DNA from: an uncultured Oscillospiraceae bacterium
GTDB taxonomy: Bacteria > Bacillota > Clostridia > Oscillospirales > Acutalibacteraceae
Direction of reading: 5' to 3'
DNA length: 54,026 nucleotides
Assembly: GCA_900543215.1 (NCBI GenBank)
Contig: UQQR01000010.1
Location: 1 to 54,026, forward strand
The notes under the pieces are model-generated. The model was not told where the DNA came from. It saw nothing but the letters and a program-made list of their open reading frames with translations, and did not search any database. The position numbers were made by a program, and so were the translations under genes. Within the stretch, counting starts at the first letter, position 1; each line of letters begins with the position of its first letter. Below, one piece after another: positions 8,361 to 16,832 of the stretch.

Positions 8361-8902
8361 TTATCTTCCCCTTTTCGGTAAACGGTTACCAAAACCTTGC
8401 CGTAGCGGTAGGTGCGGCTTATTTTAAATCCGCCGACCGTTTCTTCGGGTTTAACCTCCGGCGGATGCTCGCACACAATTATGCCGTGGTCGCTCATAAG
8501 CGGCAGAACCGCCTTTAATGCCGGAAGCAAAAGACCTGCCGAATACGGCGGATCAAGGAACACTATATCAAATACATCGCGGCTTGCAGCTGTAAACGAT
8601 GCGTAATCCGAGCGGACAACGCGCGCTTTATCGGAAAGTCCCGTGCTTTCAATATTCTTTTTAACATATTGGAGCGAGGAATCCGATGCGTCAACAAAAA
8701 CCGCACTTTCGGCGCCGCGGCTTAACGCTTCAAGCCCCAGCTGACCCGAGCCCGCGAACAAGTCAAGCACCCGTCTGCCCTCAATATCAAACTGTAAAGC
8801 GCTGAAGATTCCTTCCTTTACACGCTCCGGAGTAGGGCGGACTTCCCGACCGTCCGGAGCCGAAAGTCTGGTTCCTCTGGCTGAACCGGTAATGATTCGC
8901 AT
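8357..8902 (-). CDS. rsmD: 16S rRNA (guanine-966-N2)-methyltransferase
   Basis: A 181-residue SAM-dependent methyltransferase of the RsmD/YhhF family, which modifies G966 of 16S rRNA during 30S assembly. Visible motifs are the N-terminal MRIITGSARGTRL, the EVRPTPERVKEGIFSAL helix, the SAM-binding VLDLFAGSGQLGLEALSRGA (motif I) and the catalytic DPPY (motif IV, about residue 119). The start is the ATG at 8902; the in-frame upstream codons are hydrophobic leader-like and not conserved in the family. It is first gene of an rsmD-coaD-coiled-coil operon driven by the promoter at 8964-8993. Confidence 0.95.
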   Translation of the reverse strand: MRIITGSARGTRLSAPDGREVRPTPERVKEGIFSALQFDIEGRRVLDLFAGSGQLGLEALSRGAESAVFVDASDSSLQYVKKNIESTGLSDKARVVRSDYASFTAASRDVFDIVFLDPPYSAGLLLPALKAVLPLMSDHGIIVCEHPPEVKPEETVGGFKISRTYRYGKVLVTVYRKGEDK

Positions 8903-8963
8903 TAGCATCACCAACAAAGATAATAGGAAAAGGGTATAGTACACCCTTATAATAACCTATATT

Positions 8964-8993
8964 ATTATCACACTAAAGGGTGGGGTTTGTCAA
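8964..8993 (-). promoter_or_regulatory. promoter of the rsmD-coaD operon
   Basis: TTGACA (8988-8993) followed after 17-18 nt by TGATAAT (8964-8970) on the minus strand, about 65 bases upstream of rsmD. It lies back to back with the heat-shock promoter of hrcA. Confidence 0.65.
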
Positions 8994-9092
8994 TAGTTTT
9001 TTTCAAAAACCCGATTATTTGATAATTTCGGCTTTAAATTATGAACAAATTGTAAAAGGTCAGGAAAAGTCAAATTATTTTTCAAAAACCCC

Positions 9093-9120
9093 TTGACAAA
9101 TCGCAAACAGGGGATATAAT
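9093..9120 (+). promoter_or_regulatory. promoter of the hrcA heat-shock operon
   Basis: TTGACA (9093-9098) and TATAAT (9115-9120) with a 16-nt spacer. The CIRCE operator begins 9 bases after the -10 box, so bound HrcA would cover the transcription start region. Confidence 0.85.
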
Positions 9121-9128
9121 AATAATCG

Positions 9129-9155
9129 TTAGCACTCGAAAGCACAGAGTGCTAA
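9129..9155 (+). promoter_or_regulatory. CIRCE operator (HrcA binding site)
   Basis: A perfect TTAGCACTC-N9-GAGTGCTAA inverted repeat between the promoter and hrcA. It is the canonical binding site of the HrcA repressor, which is stabilised by GroEL, so the whole operon is expected to be induced by misfolded protein. Confidence 0.97.
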
Positions 9156-9177
9156 TGCCAAAAGGAGTGTATCGAAG

Positions 9178-10212
9178 ATGGAGCTGTCGCCGAGAAAACA
9201 AGCAGTTTTGGCTGCAGTTGCCAAAACCTATATAAAGACGGGCGAGCCGGTGGGTTCAAAGGCGCTTAACGCAATTCTTAAAAATTCACCGTCCTCCGCA
9301 ACGCTCAGGAATGAAATGAGCGAGCTGTGCGAGCTTGGTCTCTTGGCTCAGCCGCATACCTCTGCCGGACGGATTCCGACAAGCAACGGCTTTAAAATAT
9401 ATGTAGATACGCTTATGACGCCCGAAAAGCTTTCCGAGGGTAGTAAAAGCTTCATAGATAAGGGCTTTTCGGATATTCATTCGGCACCGGAAAAGCTACC
9501 TGAAATTGCGGGCAAACTTTTGTCCGAGCTTACGGGACTTCCGGCTGTCACCTGCTTCATTATTGAAACAGGACCCAAGGTTAAGCGAATCGAGCTTTTA
9601 CCGATAGGCAAAAAGGCGGTTATGATAGTGCTTATTACGGCGGATGGGAGAACCAGAAGCCGCATTATCAGGACCGATATGGTAAGCGAGCCTGTTCTTA
9701 TCGAAAGATTTACCGATATAGCCGAAAAAAAAATAAACGGCAAAGAGGTAAGCGACCTTACAAAGGGTTATATGCAGGGACTTACCGCCGACGCGGGGCT
9801 TGACGCGCTGACTCTTATGCCTGTGTTTTCGGCGGTGTTCGAAATGGCGCAGGGCTTGGAGGCTTCAAGCGTTACCCTTTCGGGCGAGGCGGCGCTTCAC
9901 AATGTTTTTGCCGACGATGAAACCGCAAAACGGATAATATCGCTTGTAAATCTGAGAGAACCGATGCTGTCGCTTCTTGACGGAATAGACGGCAGGGTGG
10001 GCGTGATATTCGGAAACGATACGGGCTTTACCGAGCTTAATTCCGACGCCATAGTCGCGGCAAGGTACAGCGGTAAGGATAAATATAAAGGCACCGTAGG
10101 TGTTATAGGTCCTAACAGAATGTCTTATGACCAGATAATTCCGAGCGTTGAATATACAGCGCTTAAGCTTACGGAATTAATGACTCAAGCGCAAAAGGAT
10201 ATGGAGGAATAA
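9178..10212 (+). CDS. hrcA: heat-inducible transcription repressor HrcA
   Basis: A 344-residue repressor of class I heat-shock genes. The N-terminal winged-helix domain contains LSPRKQAVLAAVAKTYIKTGEPVGSKAL-type sequence and the conserved PSSATLRNEM recognition helix (about residues 38-47), followed by the HTSAGRIPT segment. The GAF-like central domain and C-terminal GPNRMSYDQIIPSVEYTA are both intact. It is the first gene of hrcA-grpE-dnaK-dnaJ and sits directly behind its own operator, giving autoregulation. A second CIRCE-like site lies before htpG at 34840. AAAGGAG precedes the ATG. Confidence 0.97.
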   Translation: MELSPRKQAVLAAVAKTYIKTGEPVGSKALNAILKNSPSSATLRNEMSELCELGLLAQPHTSAGRIPTSNGFKIYVDTLMTPEKLSEGSKSFIDKGFSDIHSAPEKLPEIAGKLLSELTGLPAVTCFIIETGPKVKRIELLPIGKKAVMIVLITADGRTRSRIIRTDMVSEPVLIERFTDIAEKKINGKEVSDLTKGYMQGLTADAGLDALTLMPVFSAVFEMAQGLEASSVTLSGEAALHNVFADDETAKRIISLVNLREPMLSLLDGIDGRVGVIFGNDTGFTELNSDAIVAARYSGKDKYKGTVGVIGPNRMSYDQIIPSVEYTALKLTELMTQAQKDMEE

Positions 10213-10215
10213 CGA

Positions 10216-10776
10216 GTGGCTGAAGAAATTAAAAAGAATGAAAAGGAAACGCCGGCAGAGCCTCAGCAGGAGACAGCAAAAGGCGAAGAAAAAACAGAAA
10301 AGGAAGCTCCCAAAAAGGAAAAAAAATCCAAAAAGGATGCGGAGATTGAAAAGCTTAAGGAAGAGCTTGAAAAGAAAAACGACATTCTTTTACGGACGGC
10401 TGCCGAGTTCGATAATTACAAAAAACGGACAGAGCGTGAAAAATCAGGTATTGCCGAGTATGCAAGAGCCGGAATAATAAAACAGCTTTTGCCGATAATC
10501 GATAATATAGAAAGAGCGGCGTCTGCCGACAGAGAAAGCCCCGATTATTTAAAGGGCATTGAAATGATAATCAAGCAGTTTGAGGCTTTGTCAGGAAAGC
10601 TTCAGATTGACGAGATAGCAAAACCGGGCGATGCGTTTGACCCGACACTTCACGAGGCGGTAATGCATATCGAGGACGGGGAGCTTGGCGAAAATGTGAT
10701 CGCCGAGGTTTTGCAAAAGGGCTATCGAACCGGAGATACGGTTATAAGACCGGCAATGGTCAAGGTAGCAAATTAA
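10216..10776 (+). CDS. grpE: nucleotide exchange factor GrpE
   Basis: A 186-residue homodimeric co-chaperone that releases ADP from DnaK. A long, charged, lysine/glutamate-rich coiled coil covers about residues 1-70, followed by the conserved AAEFDNYKKRTEREK segment (about 62-76) and the C-terminal beta-domain with GDAFDPTLHEAVMH and GYRTGDTVIRPAMVKVA. The start is GTG, with GGAGG eight bases upstream inside the end of hrcA; only three bases separate the genes. Confidence 0.96.
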   Translation: MAEEIKKNEKETPAEPQQETAKGEEKTEKEAPKKEKKSKKDAEIEKLKEELEKKNDILLRTAAEFDNYKKRTEREKSGIAEYARAGIIKQLLPIIDNIERAASADRESPDYLKGIEMIIKQFEALSGKLQIDEIAKPGDAFDPTLHEAVMHIEDGELGENVIAEVLQKGYRTGDTVIRPAMVKVAN

Positions 10777-10809
10777 AAACAGCTGATTAAACATTTGGAG
10801 GAATATATT

Positions 10810-12654
10810 ATGGGAAAAATCATAGGTATTGACTTAGGTACAACAAACTCTTGCGTAGCGGTAATGGAAGGCGGAGAGCCGGTCGTTATCGCCAATGCCG
10901 AAGGAGCGAGAACAACTCCGTCGGTAGTTGCGTTTTCAAAAACAGGCGAAAGAATGGTAGGTCAGGTCGCTAAGCGCCAGGCTATTACCAATCCGGACCG
11001 CACCATAAGCTCTATAAAGAGAGAAATGGGTACTTCACACACAGTAGAAATTGACGGTAAGAAGTACACTCCGCAGGAAATTTCGGCAATTATTTTGCAG
11101 AAATTAAAGGCAGATGCCGAGGCTTACATCGGTCAACCGGTAACCGAGGCTGTTATTACCGTTCCTGCCTACTTTACCGACGCTCAGCGTCAGGCAACCA
11201 AGGATGCGGGCAAGATTGCCGGTCTTGAAGTTAAGCGTATCATAAACGAGCCTACTGCTGCGGCTCTTGCTTACAGCATTGATAAGGAAGACGACCAAAA
11301 GGTTATGGTATACGACCTCGGCGGCGGTACATTCGATGTTTCGATAATCGAAATGGGCGACGGCGTTCAGGAGGTTCTCGCTACTGCCGGTAACAACAGA
11401 CTCGGCGGCGATGACTTCGATAAACGGATTATGGATTATATCGTAAACACCTTTAAGGCTGAGCAGGGCATTGACCTTTCAGGCGACAAGATGGCTATGC
11501 AGCGTATTAAAGAGGCTGCCGAAAAAGCTAAAATAGACCTTTCGGGTATGACCACCGCAGACATCAATCTTCCGTTTATAACGGCAGATCAGACAGGTCC
11601 TAAGCACTTTGAAACAACCCTTACAAGGGCTAAATTCAATGAGCTTACCGCTGATTTGGTAGACGCAACAATGGGACCTGTGCGCCAAGCGCTTTCCGAC
11701 TCGGGTCTTGACAAGAGCGAGATAAACAAGGTTCTTATGGTCGGCGGTTCTTCAAGAATTCCTGCCGTACAGGAAGCTATAAAGAACTTTATGGGCAAGG
11801 AGCCGTTCAAGGGCATTAACCCAGATGAGTGCGTTGCAATAGGCGCAGCTTTGCAGGCAGGCGTTTTGGGCGGCGATGTTAAGGGTCTGCTTCTCCTTGA
11901 TGTTACTCCGTTGTCACTCGGTATTGAAACAATGGGCGGTGTTTCCACAAAGGTTATCGACCGTAACACCACCATTCCGGCAAAGAAGAGTCAGATATTC
12001 TCTACCGCCGCGGACGGTCAGACCTCTGTTGAGGTACATGTTTTACAAGGCGAGCGTGAGTTCGCGAAGGATAACAAGACCCTCGGCGTATTCCACCTTG
12101 ACGGAATAGCTCCGGCTCCGCGCGGAATTCCTCAGATTGAGGTTACCTTCGATATAGACGCGAACGGCATAGTTCATGTTTCCGCTAAAGACCTCGGCAC
12201 AGGCAAGGAAAATAACATTACAATTACCTCGAACACCAATATGTCCAAAGAGGATATTGATAAGGCTGTTAAGGAAGCCGAGCAGTATGCCGCCGAGGAT
12301 AAGAAGCGCCGTGAATCGGTTGACATTCGCAACAACGCCGATCAGATGATCTATCAGACCGAAAAGACCGTAAGCGAGTTCGGCGATAAGCTGTCGGCTG
12401 ATGAAAAATCCAAGATTGAGACTGCAAAAGAGGCACTTAAAGAGGCTCTTAAGGGTGAGGACACCGAGGTTATCAAAGCTAAGCAGGAAGAGCTGCAAAA
12501 AGAGCTTTTCGCGGTAAGCGAAAAGGTTTACAAGGCGGCTAATCCACAGGGCGCCGAAAATGCCGCTCCTCAGGGTGAGGCACAGAACGGCGGAAACGAT
12601 TCCAATGTTTATGAAGCTGATTACACCGATGTTGAAGACGGCGACAAAAAGTAA
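10810..12654 (+). CDS. dnaK: molecular chaperone DnaK (Hsp70)
   Basis: A 614-residue ATP-dependent chaperone. The nucleotide-binding domain shows GIDLGTTNSCVAV at the N-terminus, EPTAAALAYS, and the phosphate-binding DLGGGTFDVSI; the linker and substrate-binding domain begin around GLLLLDVTPLSLGIETMGG. The C-terminal lid ends in the acidic DYTDVEDGDKK tail typical of bacterial DnaK. As in other Gram-positive DnaK proteins the nucleotide domain is shorter than in E. coli. The ATG at 10810 follows TTGGAGG; five upstream in-frame codons are not conserved and are excluded. Confidence 0.98.
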   Translation: MGKIIGIDLGTTNSCVAVMEGGEPVVIANAEGARTTPSVVAFSKTGERMVGQVAKRQAITNPDRTISSIKREMGTSHTVEIDGKKYTPQEISAIILQKLKADAEAYIGQPVTEAVITVPAYFTDAQRQATKDAGKIAGLEVKRIINEPTAAALAYSIDKEDDQKVMVYDLGGGTFDVSIIEMGDGVQEVLATAGNNRLGGDDFDKRIMDYIVNTFKAEQGIDLSGDKMAMQRIKEAAEKAKIDLSGMTTADINLPFITADQTGPKHFETTLTRAKFNELTADLVDATMGPVRQALSDSGLDKSEINKVLMVGGSSRIPAVQEAIKNFMGKEPFKGINPDECVAIGAALQAGVLGGDVKGLLLLDVTPLSLGIETMGGVSTKVIDRNTTIPAKKSQIFSTAADGQTSVEVHVLQGEREFAKDNKTLGVFHLDGIAPAPRGIPQIEVTFDIDANGIVHVSAKDLGTGKENNITITSNTNMSKEDIDKAVKEAEQYAAEDKKRRESVDIRNNADQMIYQTEKTVSEFGDKLSADEKSKIETAKEALKEALKGEDTEVIKAKQEELQKELFAVSEKVYKAANPQGAENAAPQGEAQNGGNDSNVYEADYTDVEDGDKK

Positions 12655-12670
12655 TTAGGTTATTTCTTAA

Positions 12671-12702
12671 AAATCAATCCGGCGTAAAAACCGGATTGAT
12701 TT
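12671..12702 (+). other. hairpin between dnaK and dnaJ
   Basis: A perfect 12-bp stem (12671-12682 with 12691-12702, 8-nt loop) lies between the dnaK stop and the dnaJ start. Only three T follow, so it is probably a partial terminator or RNA-stability/processing element that sets dnaJ below dnaK rather than a full stop. Confidence 0.5.
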
Positions 12703-12731
12703 AACATATTAAACTTGTAGGAGAAATTACT

Positions 12732-13892
12732 TTGGCTGAAGAAAAAAGAGATTATTACGAGGTTCTCGGCGTTGATAAATCGGTGTCGGACGACGAACTA
12801 AAGAAAGCCTACCGCAAAATGGCTAAAAAATATCACCCTGATTTAAACCCCGGAAACAAGGAAGCTGAGCAGAAATTTAAAGAGGTAAACGAAGCCTACG
12901 AGGTTCTGTCGGATAAAGAAAAGCGCGCGAGATACGATCAGTTCGGCCATGCGGGCGTTGACCCGAATTTCGGCGCGGGAGCAGGCGGCGGAGCTTACGG
13001 CGGCGGCTTTACCGGTGATTTCGGCGATTTGGGCGATATATTCAGCTCATTTTTCGGTGGAGGTTTCGGAGGTGGCGGCAGACGGGCAAACCCGAACGCT
13101 CCGAGACGCGGAAACGATACTGCGGCGGCGGTCAATCTTTCGTTTGAAGAGGCGGCTAAGGGCTGCCGTAAGACCGTAAAGGTTACAAAGATAGAAAACT
13201 GTAAGGAATGCGGCGGTTCGGGCGCGGAAAAAGGCTCTACGCCCAAAACCTGTCCGGTTTGCCACGGCACGGGTCAGGTATCGGCTACACAGCGCACTCC
13301 GTTCGGTGTTATGCAGACTCAAAAGGTCTGTGATAACTGCCACGGCTCGGGTAAAATAATAGATAAACCCTGCCATACCTGTGCGGGAAAGGGCAGGATA
13401 AGACATACCGTTGAACAAACAGTTGATATACCGGCAGGTATCGACGACGGACAGATAATTAATGTAAGGGGCGGAGGCGACGCCGGAGCAAACGGCGGAC
13501 CGTCGGGCGATCTTCGCATTAATGTAAATGTACGCCCCCATCCGATATTCGAGAGAGAGGGCTACGATGTTTACTGTCAGATACCGATAACCTTTACCCA
13601 AGCGGCATTAGGCGACGAGGTTATCGTCCCCACGCTTGACGGCAAGGTTAAGCTTAACATACACGAGGGCACACAACCGGGCGACGAATTTAAGCTGAGA
13701 GGAAAGGGCATACAAAGGCTCAATTACTCCGGCAGAGGCGACCAGTATGTAAAGGTTGTGGTTGAGGTTCCGAAAGAGCTTAGCAAAGCGCAAAAGGATA
13801 AGCTTAAGGAGTTTGAAGCGCTTACGGGCGAGAAGAACTATAAGACCCGCAAGAGCTTTACCGATAAAATTAAACGCTTTTTCAATGAATAA
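12732..13892 (+). CDS. dnaJ: molecular chaperone DnaJ (Hsp40)
   Basis: A 386-residue class I J-protein that stimulates the DnaK ATPase. The J domain with KKYHPDLNPGNKEAE (HPD motif near residue 34) is followed by a Gly/Phe-rich region (about 75-118) and four zinc-finger repeats, CKECGGSG, CPVCHGTG, CDNCHGSG and CHTCAGKG, binding two zinc ions. The C-terminal substrate-binding domains are complete. The start codon appears to be TTG at 12732, after GTAGGAG, giving the expected start of the J domain; no ATG is available nearby. It is the last gene of the operon. Confidence 0.97.
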   Translation: MAEEKRDYYEVLGVDKSVSDDELKKAYRKMAKKYHPDLNPGNKEAEQKFKEVNEAYEVLSDKEKRARYDQFGHAGVDPNFGAGAGGGAYGGGFTGDFGDLGDIFSSFFGGGFGGGGRRANPNAPRRGNDTAAAVNLSFEEAAKGCRKTVKVTKIENCKECGGSGAEKGSTPKTCPVCHGTGQVSATQRTPFGVMQTQKVCDNCHGSGKIIDKPCHTCAGKGRIRHTVEQTVDIPAGIDDGQIINVRGGGDAGANGGPSGDLRINVNVRPHPIFEREGYDVYCQIPITFTQAALGDEVIVPTLDGKVKLNIHEGTQPGDEFKLRGKGIQRLNYSGRGDQYVKVVVEVPKELSKAQKDKLKEFEALTGEKNYKTRKSFTDKIKRFFNE

Positions 13893-13929
13893 AAAATAAG
13901 CTTCGGCATTTTGCCGAAGCTTATTTTTT
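13891..13929. terminator. bidirectional terminator between dnaJ and the ABC importer
   Basis: An 18-bp inverted repeat (13891-13908 with 13912-13929, 3-nt loop) whose outer part is A-rich on one side and T-rich on the other, placed between two convergent genes. It can end transcription in both directions. Confidence 0.9.
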
Positions 13930-13936
13930 TGCAACT

Positions 13937-14731
13937 TTAATTCAAAAGCGCTCTGTCGTTTGCGAATTCCGAGCCGCTTAATTTTGTAAATGCGTCGAGT
14001 AAATACTCAACCGTAAGCTTTTTCTTTTCTTCTCCCGATACATCAAGGATTATTTTACCGTTGTTCATCATAATAAGGCGGTTGCCGTAGGTTATGGCGT
14101 CTTTCATATTATGCGTTATCATCATTGCGGTAAGGTGATCCTCCGATATAAATTTATTCGAAAGCTCAAGCACTTTTGCGGCGGTCTTCGGGTCAAGCGC
14201 CGCAGTATGCTCGTCAAGCAGTAAAAGCTTCGGCTTTTTCATAACCGCCATTAAAAGCGTGAGTGCCTGACGCTGACCGCCCGAAAGCAGTCCCACCTTT
14301 GCAGAAAGTCTGTTTTCAAGACCTAAATCAAGTTCGGACAGCATAGCCTTGAATTGCTCGCGCTCCTTGTTGTTTATCGCCCATTTAAGACCCCTTATCT
14401 GTCCTCTTCTTGAGGCGAGCGCCATATTTTCCTCTATCCACATATCCGCGGCGGTACCCATCATCGGGTCCTGGAAAACACGGCCGAGGTATTTTGCTCG
14501 CTTGTGTTCGGGCAGTTTTGTTACATTGACCCCGTCTATTATTATAGAGCCGCTGTCTACCGGATAAACGCCGGCTATCATATTGAGCATAGTTGATTTT
14601 CCGGCGCCGTTACCGCCGATGACTGTAACAAAATCACCGTCGTTAAGAGTAAGGTTAAGTCCGTTAAGGGCTTTCTTTTCGTTTATTGTTCCGGGATTGA
14701 AGGTCTTATGCACATCTTTGATTTCAAGCAT
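13937..14731 (-). CDS. ABC transporter ATP-binding protein (TrpZ-like)
   Basis: A 264-residue ATPase subunit. Walker A is GGNGAGKST (about residues 37-45), the ABC signature is LLSGGQRQALT, Walker B is LLLLDEHTAALDP, and the switch histidine is in MMITHNM. It is the energising subunit of the importer whose permease and binding protein are encoded directly upstream. The ATG at 14731 follows GGAGGTG and overlaps the end of the permease gene by eight bases. Confidence 0.92.
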   Translation of the reverse strand: MLEIKDVHKTFNPGTINEKKALNGLNLTLNDGDFVTVIGGNGAGKSTMLNMIAGVYPVDSGSIIIDGVNVTKLPEHKRAKYLGRVFQDPMMGTAADMWIEENMALASRRGQIRGLKWAINNKEREQFKAMLSELDLGLENRLSAKVGLLSGGQRQALTLLMAVMKKPKLLLLDEHTAALDPKTAAKVLELSNKFISEDHLTAMMITHNMKDAITYGNRLIMMNNGKIILDVSGEEKKKLTVEYLLDAFTKLSGSEFANDRALLN

Positions 14732-15641
14732 TGGTTTCACCTCCGGGGATTTGTTTGATGCGTTTTTCCGCTATTTTGCTTTTCCAGTAGGGTATTCCGA
14801 GGAAGAGCGCAACCACTGCGGCGGTGAGCATTTTAAGGTCGTTTGCGGGAAGGCCGAGCCACAGCACAAAGGAAATTACAATATAGTATATTATGCCGCC
14901 CAAAACTGTGCCGAAAAGCTTTAACGCAAAGTTTTTAAACAGCTTTCCGAAAACAACATCGCCTATTATTATTGCGGCAAGACCGATTACTATTGAGCCT
15001 CTGCCCATATTTACATCCGCAAAGCCCTGATACTGCGCAAGCAGAGCGCCTGCTAAAGCAACAAGACCGTTCGAAATAACAAAGCCGATTATTTTGTTGG
15101 TTGAGGTGTTTATTCCGTTTGCTCTTGCCATTGCGGGGTTACAGCCGGTAGCCCTCAGCGAATGGCCGAGTTCCGTGCCGAAGAACCAGTAAAGAATAAC
15201 TATAATTGCCGCCACAAACAGGGCGCAGATTATAAGCGATTTGTTTATGTTGCGGAGCGTTACGAGAAGTATGTCCTTATATTTCATTACGGAAAGGGGG
15301 AGATTGGCTTTTCCGCTCATAATACGCAGGTTTACCGAATAAAGGGCGATTTGCGTAAGTATACCCGCAAGGATTGCCGGTATGCCGAATTTTGTGTGAA
15401 GCACGCCTGTGACAAGACCCGCAAGACATCCTGCGATAAGTGCTGCCAGCATTGCGAGCCATATGTTCATACCACTTGCCGTACACACCACAAGAACAGC
15501 GCCGCCGGTGCCGAAGGAGCCGTCTACCGTGAGGTCCGCGAGGTCGAGAATCTTAAAGGTAATATAGACGCCGACCGCCATAATACCCCAAATTGCGCCC
15601 TGTGCAACGGCGCCGGGAAGAGAGCTGATAAATGATAGCAT
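14724..15641 (-). CDS. ABC transporter permease (TrpY-like)
   Basis: A 305-residue membrane protein with about eight to nine hydrophobic segments. It resembles the branched-chain/ribose-type permease superfamily and is the homologue of TrpY/YufPQ-type permeases that pair with TrpX binding proteins. Features include the early DLADLTVDGSFGTGGAV segment and GHSLRATGCNPAMARANGI, the coupling loop that docks on the ATPase. AAAGGAA precedes the ATG. The substrate may be an amino acid such as tryptophan, but this is inferred only from family resemblance. Confidence 0.88.
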   Translation of the reverse strand: MLSFISSLPGAVAQGAIWGIMAVGVYITFKILDLADLTVDGSFGTGGAVLVVCTASGMNIWLAMLAALIAGCLAGLVTGVLHTKFGIPAILAGILTQIALYSVNLRIMSGKANLPLSVMKYKDILLVTLRNINKSLIICALFVAAIIVILYWFFGTELGHSLRATGCNPAMARANGINTSTNKIIGFVISNGLVALAGALLAQYQGFADVNMGRGSIVIGLAAIIIGDVVFGKLFKNFALKLFGTVLGGIIYYIVISFVLWLGLPANDLKMLTAAVVALFLGIPYWKSKIAEKRIKQIPGGETNA

Positions 15642-15668
15642 TGTGTTTTTCCTTTCAAAAACCGCAAT

Positions 15669-15699
15669 AAGCGATAGGGTATTTTACGCCCTATCGCTT
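15669..15699 (-). other. hairpin between binding-protein and permease genes
   Basis: An 11-bp stem (15669-15679 with 15689-15699) occupies the gap between the two genes. On the minus strand it is followed by ATTGCGGTTTTT, an interrupted T-tract. It probably acts as a partial terminator or 3' stability element keeping the binding protein more abundant than the membrane subunits. Confidence 0.5.
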
Positions 15700-15718
15700 T
15701 ACGATTGTTTTTTAAAAA

Positions 15719-16684
15719 TTACTGAATTGCTTCATAATCGCTCGGAACGGTTACTCCAAGCTCTTTGCAGCGCGATTCCATATACTTCTTTGTAAGGCTT
15801 GAAGCAAAGCCGATTTCCATATCGGCAGGGTCCTTGCCGTTTACAAGAATATCGTAAGCCATTTCGCCGGCTTTTTTACCGATGCTGTAATAATCTATTG
15901 AAAGAGTTGCGATACCGCAGCCTTTGCAGATGCCCTGCTCGCCTGCTATGATCGGGATTTTGGCAGGTTCGGCGATGTTGTTGACAATTTCGGTATTTGA
16001 AGCCATTGTATTGTCGGTAGGAATGTAAATTGCGTCAACCGCAGCGCAGGCAGAGGTTACGACCTGTGCTAAATCGTTTGAATCGGCGCTTGTGAATTCC
16101 TTGCTTTCAATGCCGAGTTCTTTAAGGTATTTTGCAACCTCGGTAGCCTGATATTTGGAATTGGCCTCACCCGAGCAGTAAAGAATACCTACGGTTTTTG
16201 CGTTCGGTAAAAGCTCCTTTATCATTTTCGCCTGATCCTCAAGCGGAGCCAAATCCGATGTGCCGGTAACATTTATACCGGTTTTTCCCGTCCAATCGCT
16301 TATCTCAAGCGCGGTTGCGTAGTCGGTAATTGATGTTCCAACTATCGGAATACTGTCCGTAGCGGAAACGGCCGCCTGCAAAGCTCCCGTAGCGTTTGCG
16401 AAAATAAGGTCGACATTGCCGGATACAAACTGGTTTACTATGGTAGTGCAGTTATTCGGCTCGCCCGCAGCGTTCTGCTCGTCAAACTCAACATCGTCGC
16501 CGAGCTTTTCCTTAAGAGCCTCTTTAAAGCCCTTGGTTGCGGCGTCAAGAGCATCGTGCTGAACGAGCTGGCAGATACCTACTTTATATTTTGTCTTTTT
16601 CTCTCCGCAGCCGGAAAGCGACACGCAAAGAGCGGCTGTTATGCTCAAAGCCGTAATAACCGAAATTATTTTCTTTAATTTCAC
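15719..16684 (-). CDS. ABC transporter substrate-binding lipoprotein (TrpX/PF04392-like)
   Basis: A 321-residue secreted lipoprotein. The N-terminal signal peptide ends in the lipobox LSGC (cysteine at about residue 26), so it is anchored to the outer face of the membrane. The mature part begins KVGICQLVQHDALDAATKGF and contains GEPNNCTTIVNQFVS and VDAIYIPTDNTMAS, features of the ABC substrate-binding family that includes streptococcal TrpX. Its start is GTG after GGGGAG. It is first gene of the binding protein-permease-ATPase operon; the promoter is at 16715-16743. No T-box or other amino acid riboswitch is seen in its short leader. Confidence 0.9.
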   Translation of the reverse strand: MKLKKIISVITALSITAALCVSLSGCGEKKTKYKVGICQLVQHDALDAATKGFKEALKEKLGDDVEFDEQNAAGEPNNCTTIVNQFVSGNVDLIFANATGALQAAVSATDSIPIVGTSITDYATALEISDWTGKTGINVTGTSDLAPLEDQAKMIKELLPNAKTVGILYCSGEANSKYQATEVAKYLKELGIESKEFTSADSNDLAQVVTSACAAVDAIYIPTDNTMASNTEIVNNIAEPAKIPIIAGEQGICKGCGIATLSIDYYSIGKKAGEMAYDILVNGKDPADMEIGFASSLTKKYMESRCKELGVTVPSDYEAIQ

Positions 16685-16714
16685 TTGGTTTCTCCCCTTT
16701 GATTTTATGTTAAT

Positions 16715-16743
16715 AATATATCACTTTAAAGCGGTAAAATCAA
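16715..16743 (-). promoter_or_regulatory. promoter of the ABC importer operon
   Basis: TTGATT (16738-16743) and TATATT (16715-16720) on the minus strand with a 17-nt spacer, about 30 bases upstream of the GTG start codon. Confidence 0.65.
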
Positions 16744-16771
16744 TAGTTTTTTTAAAAATTTTATTTAACAG

Positions 16772-16800
16772 TGGAAATCGCCGATTTAATAGAGTATAAT
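16772..16800 (+). promoter_or_regulatory. promoter of proBAC
   Basis: A perfect TATAAT at 16795-16800 with a weaker TGGAAA at 16772-16777, 17-nt spacer. The short leader before proB leaves no room for an attenuator. Confidence 0.6.
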
Positions 16801-16832
16801 AGATACAATAATAACTTGACGGAGAGTAAAAA

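Noticed and set aside
16685..16832. T-box or amino acid riboswitch for the ABC importer or proBAC
   Set aside because: Only about 150 bases separate the divergent genes; both promoters fit, but no specifier stem, T-box sequence or terminator is present.
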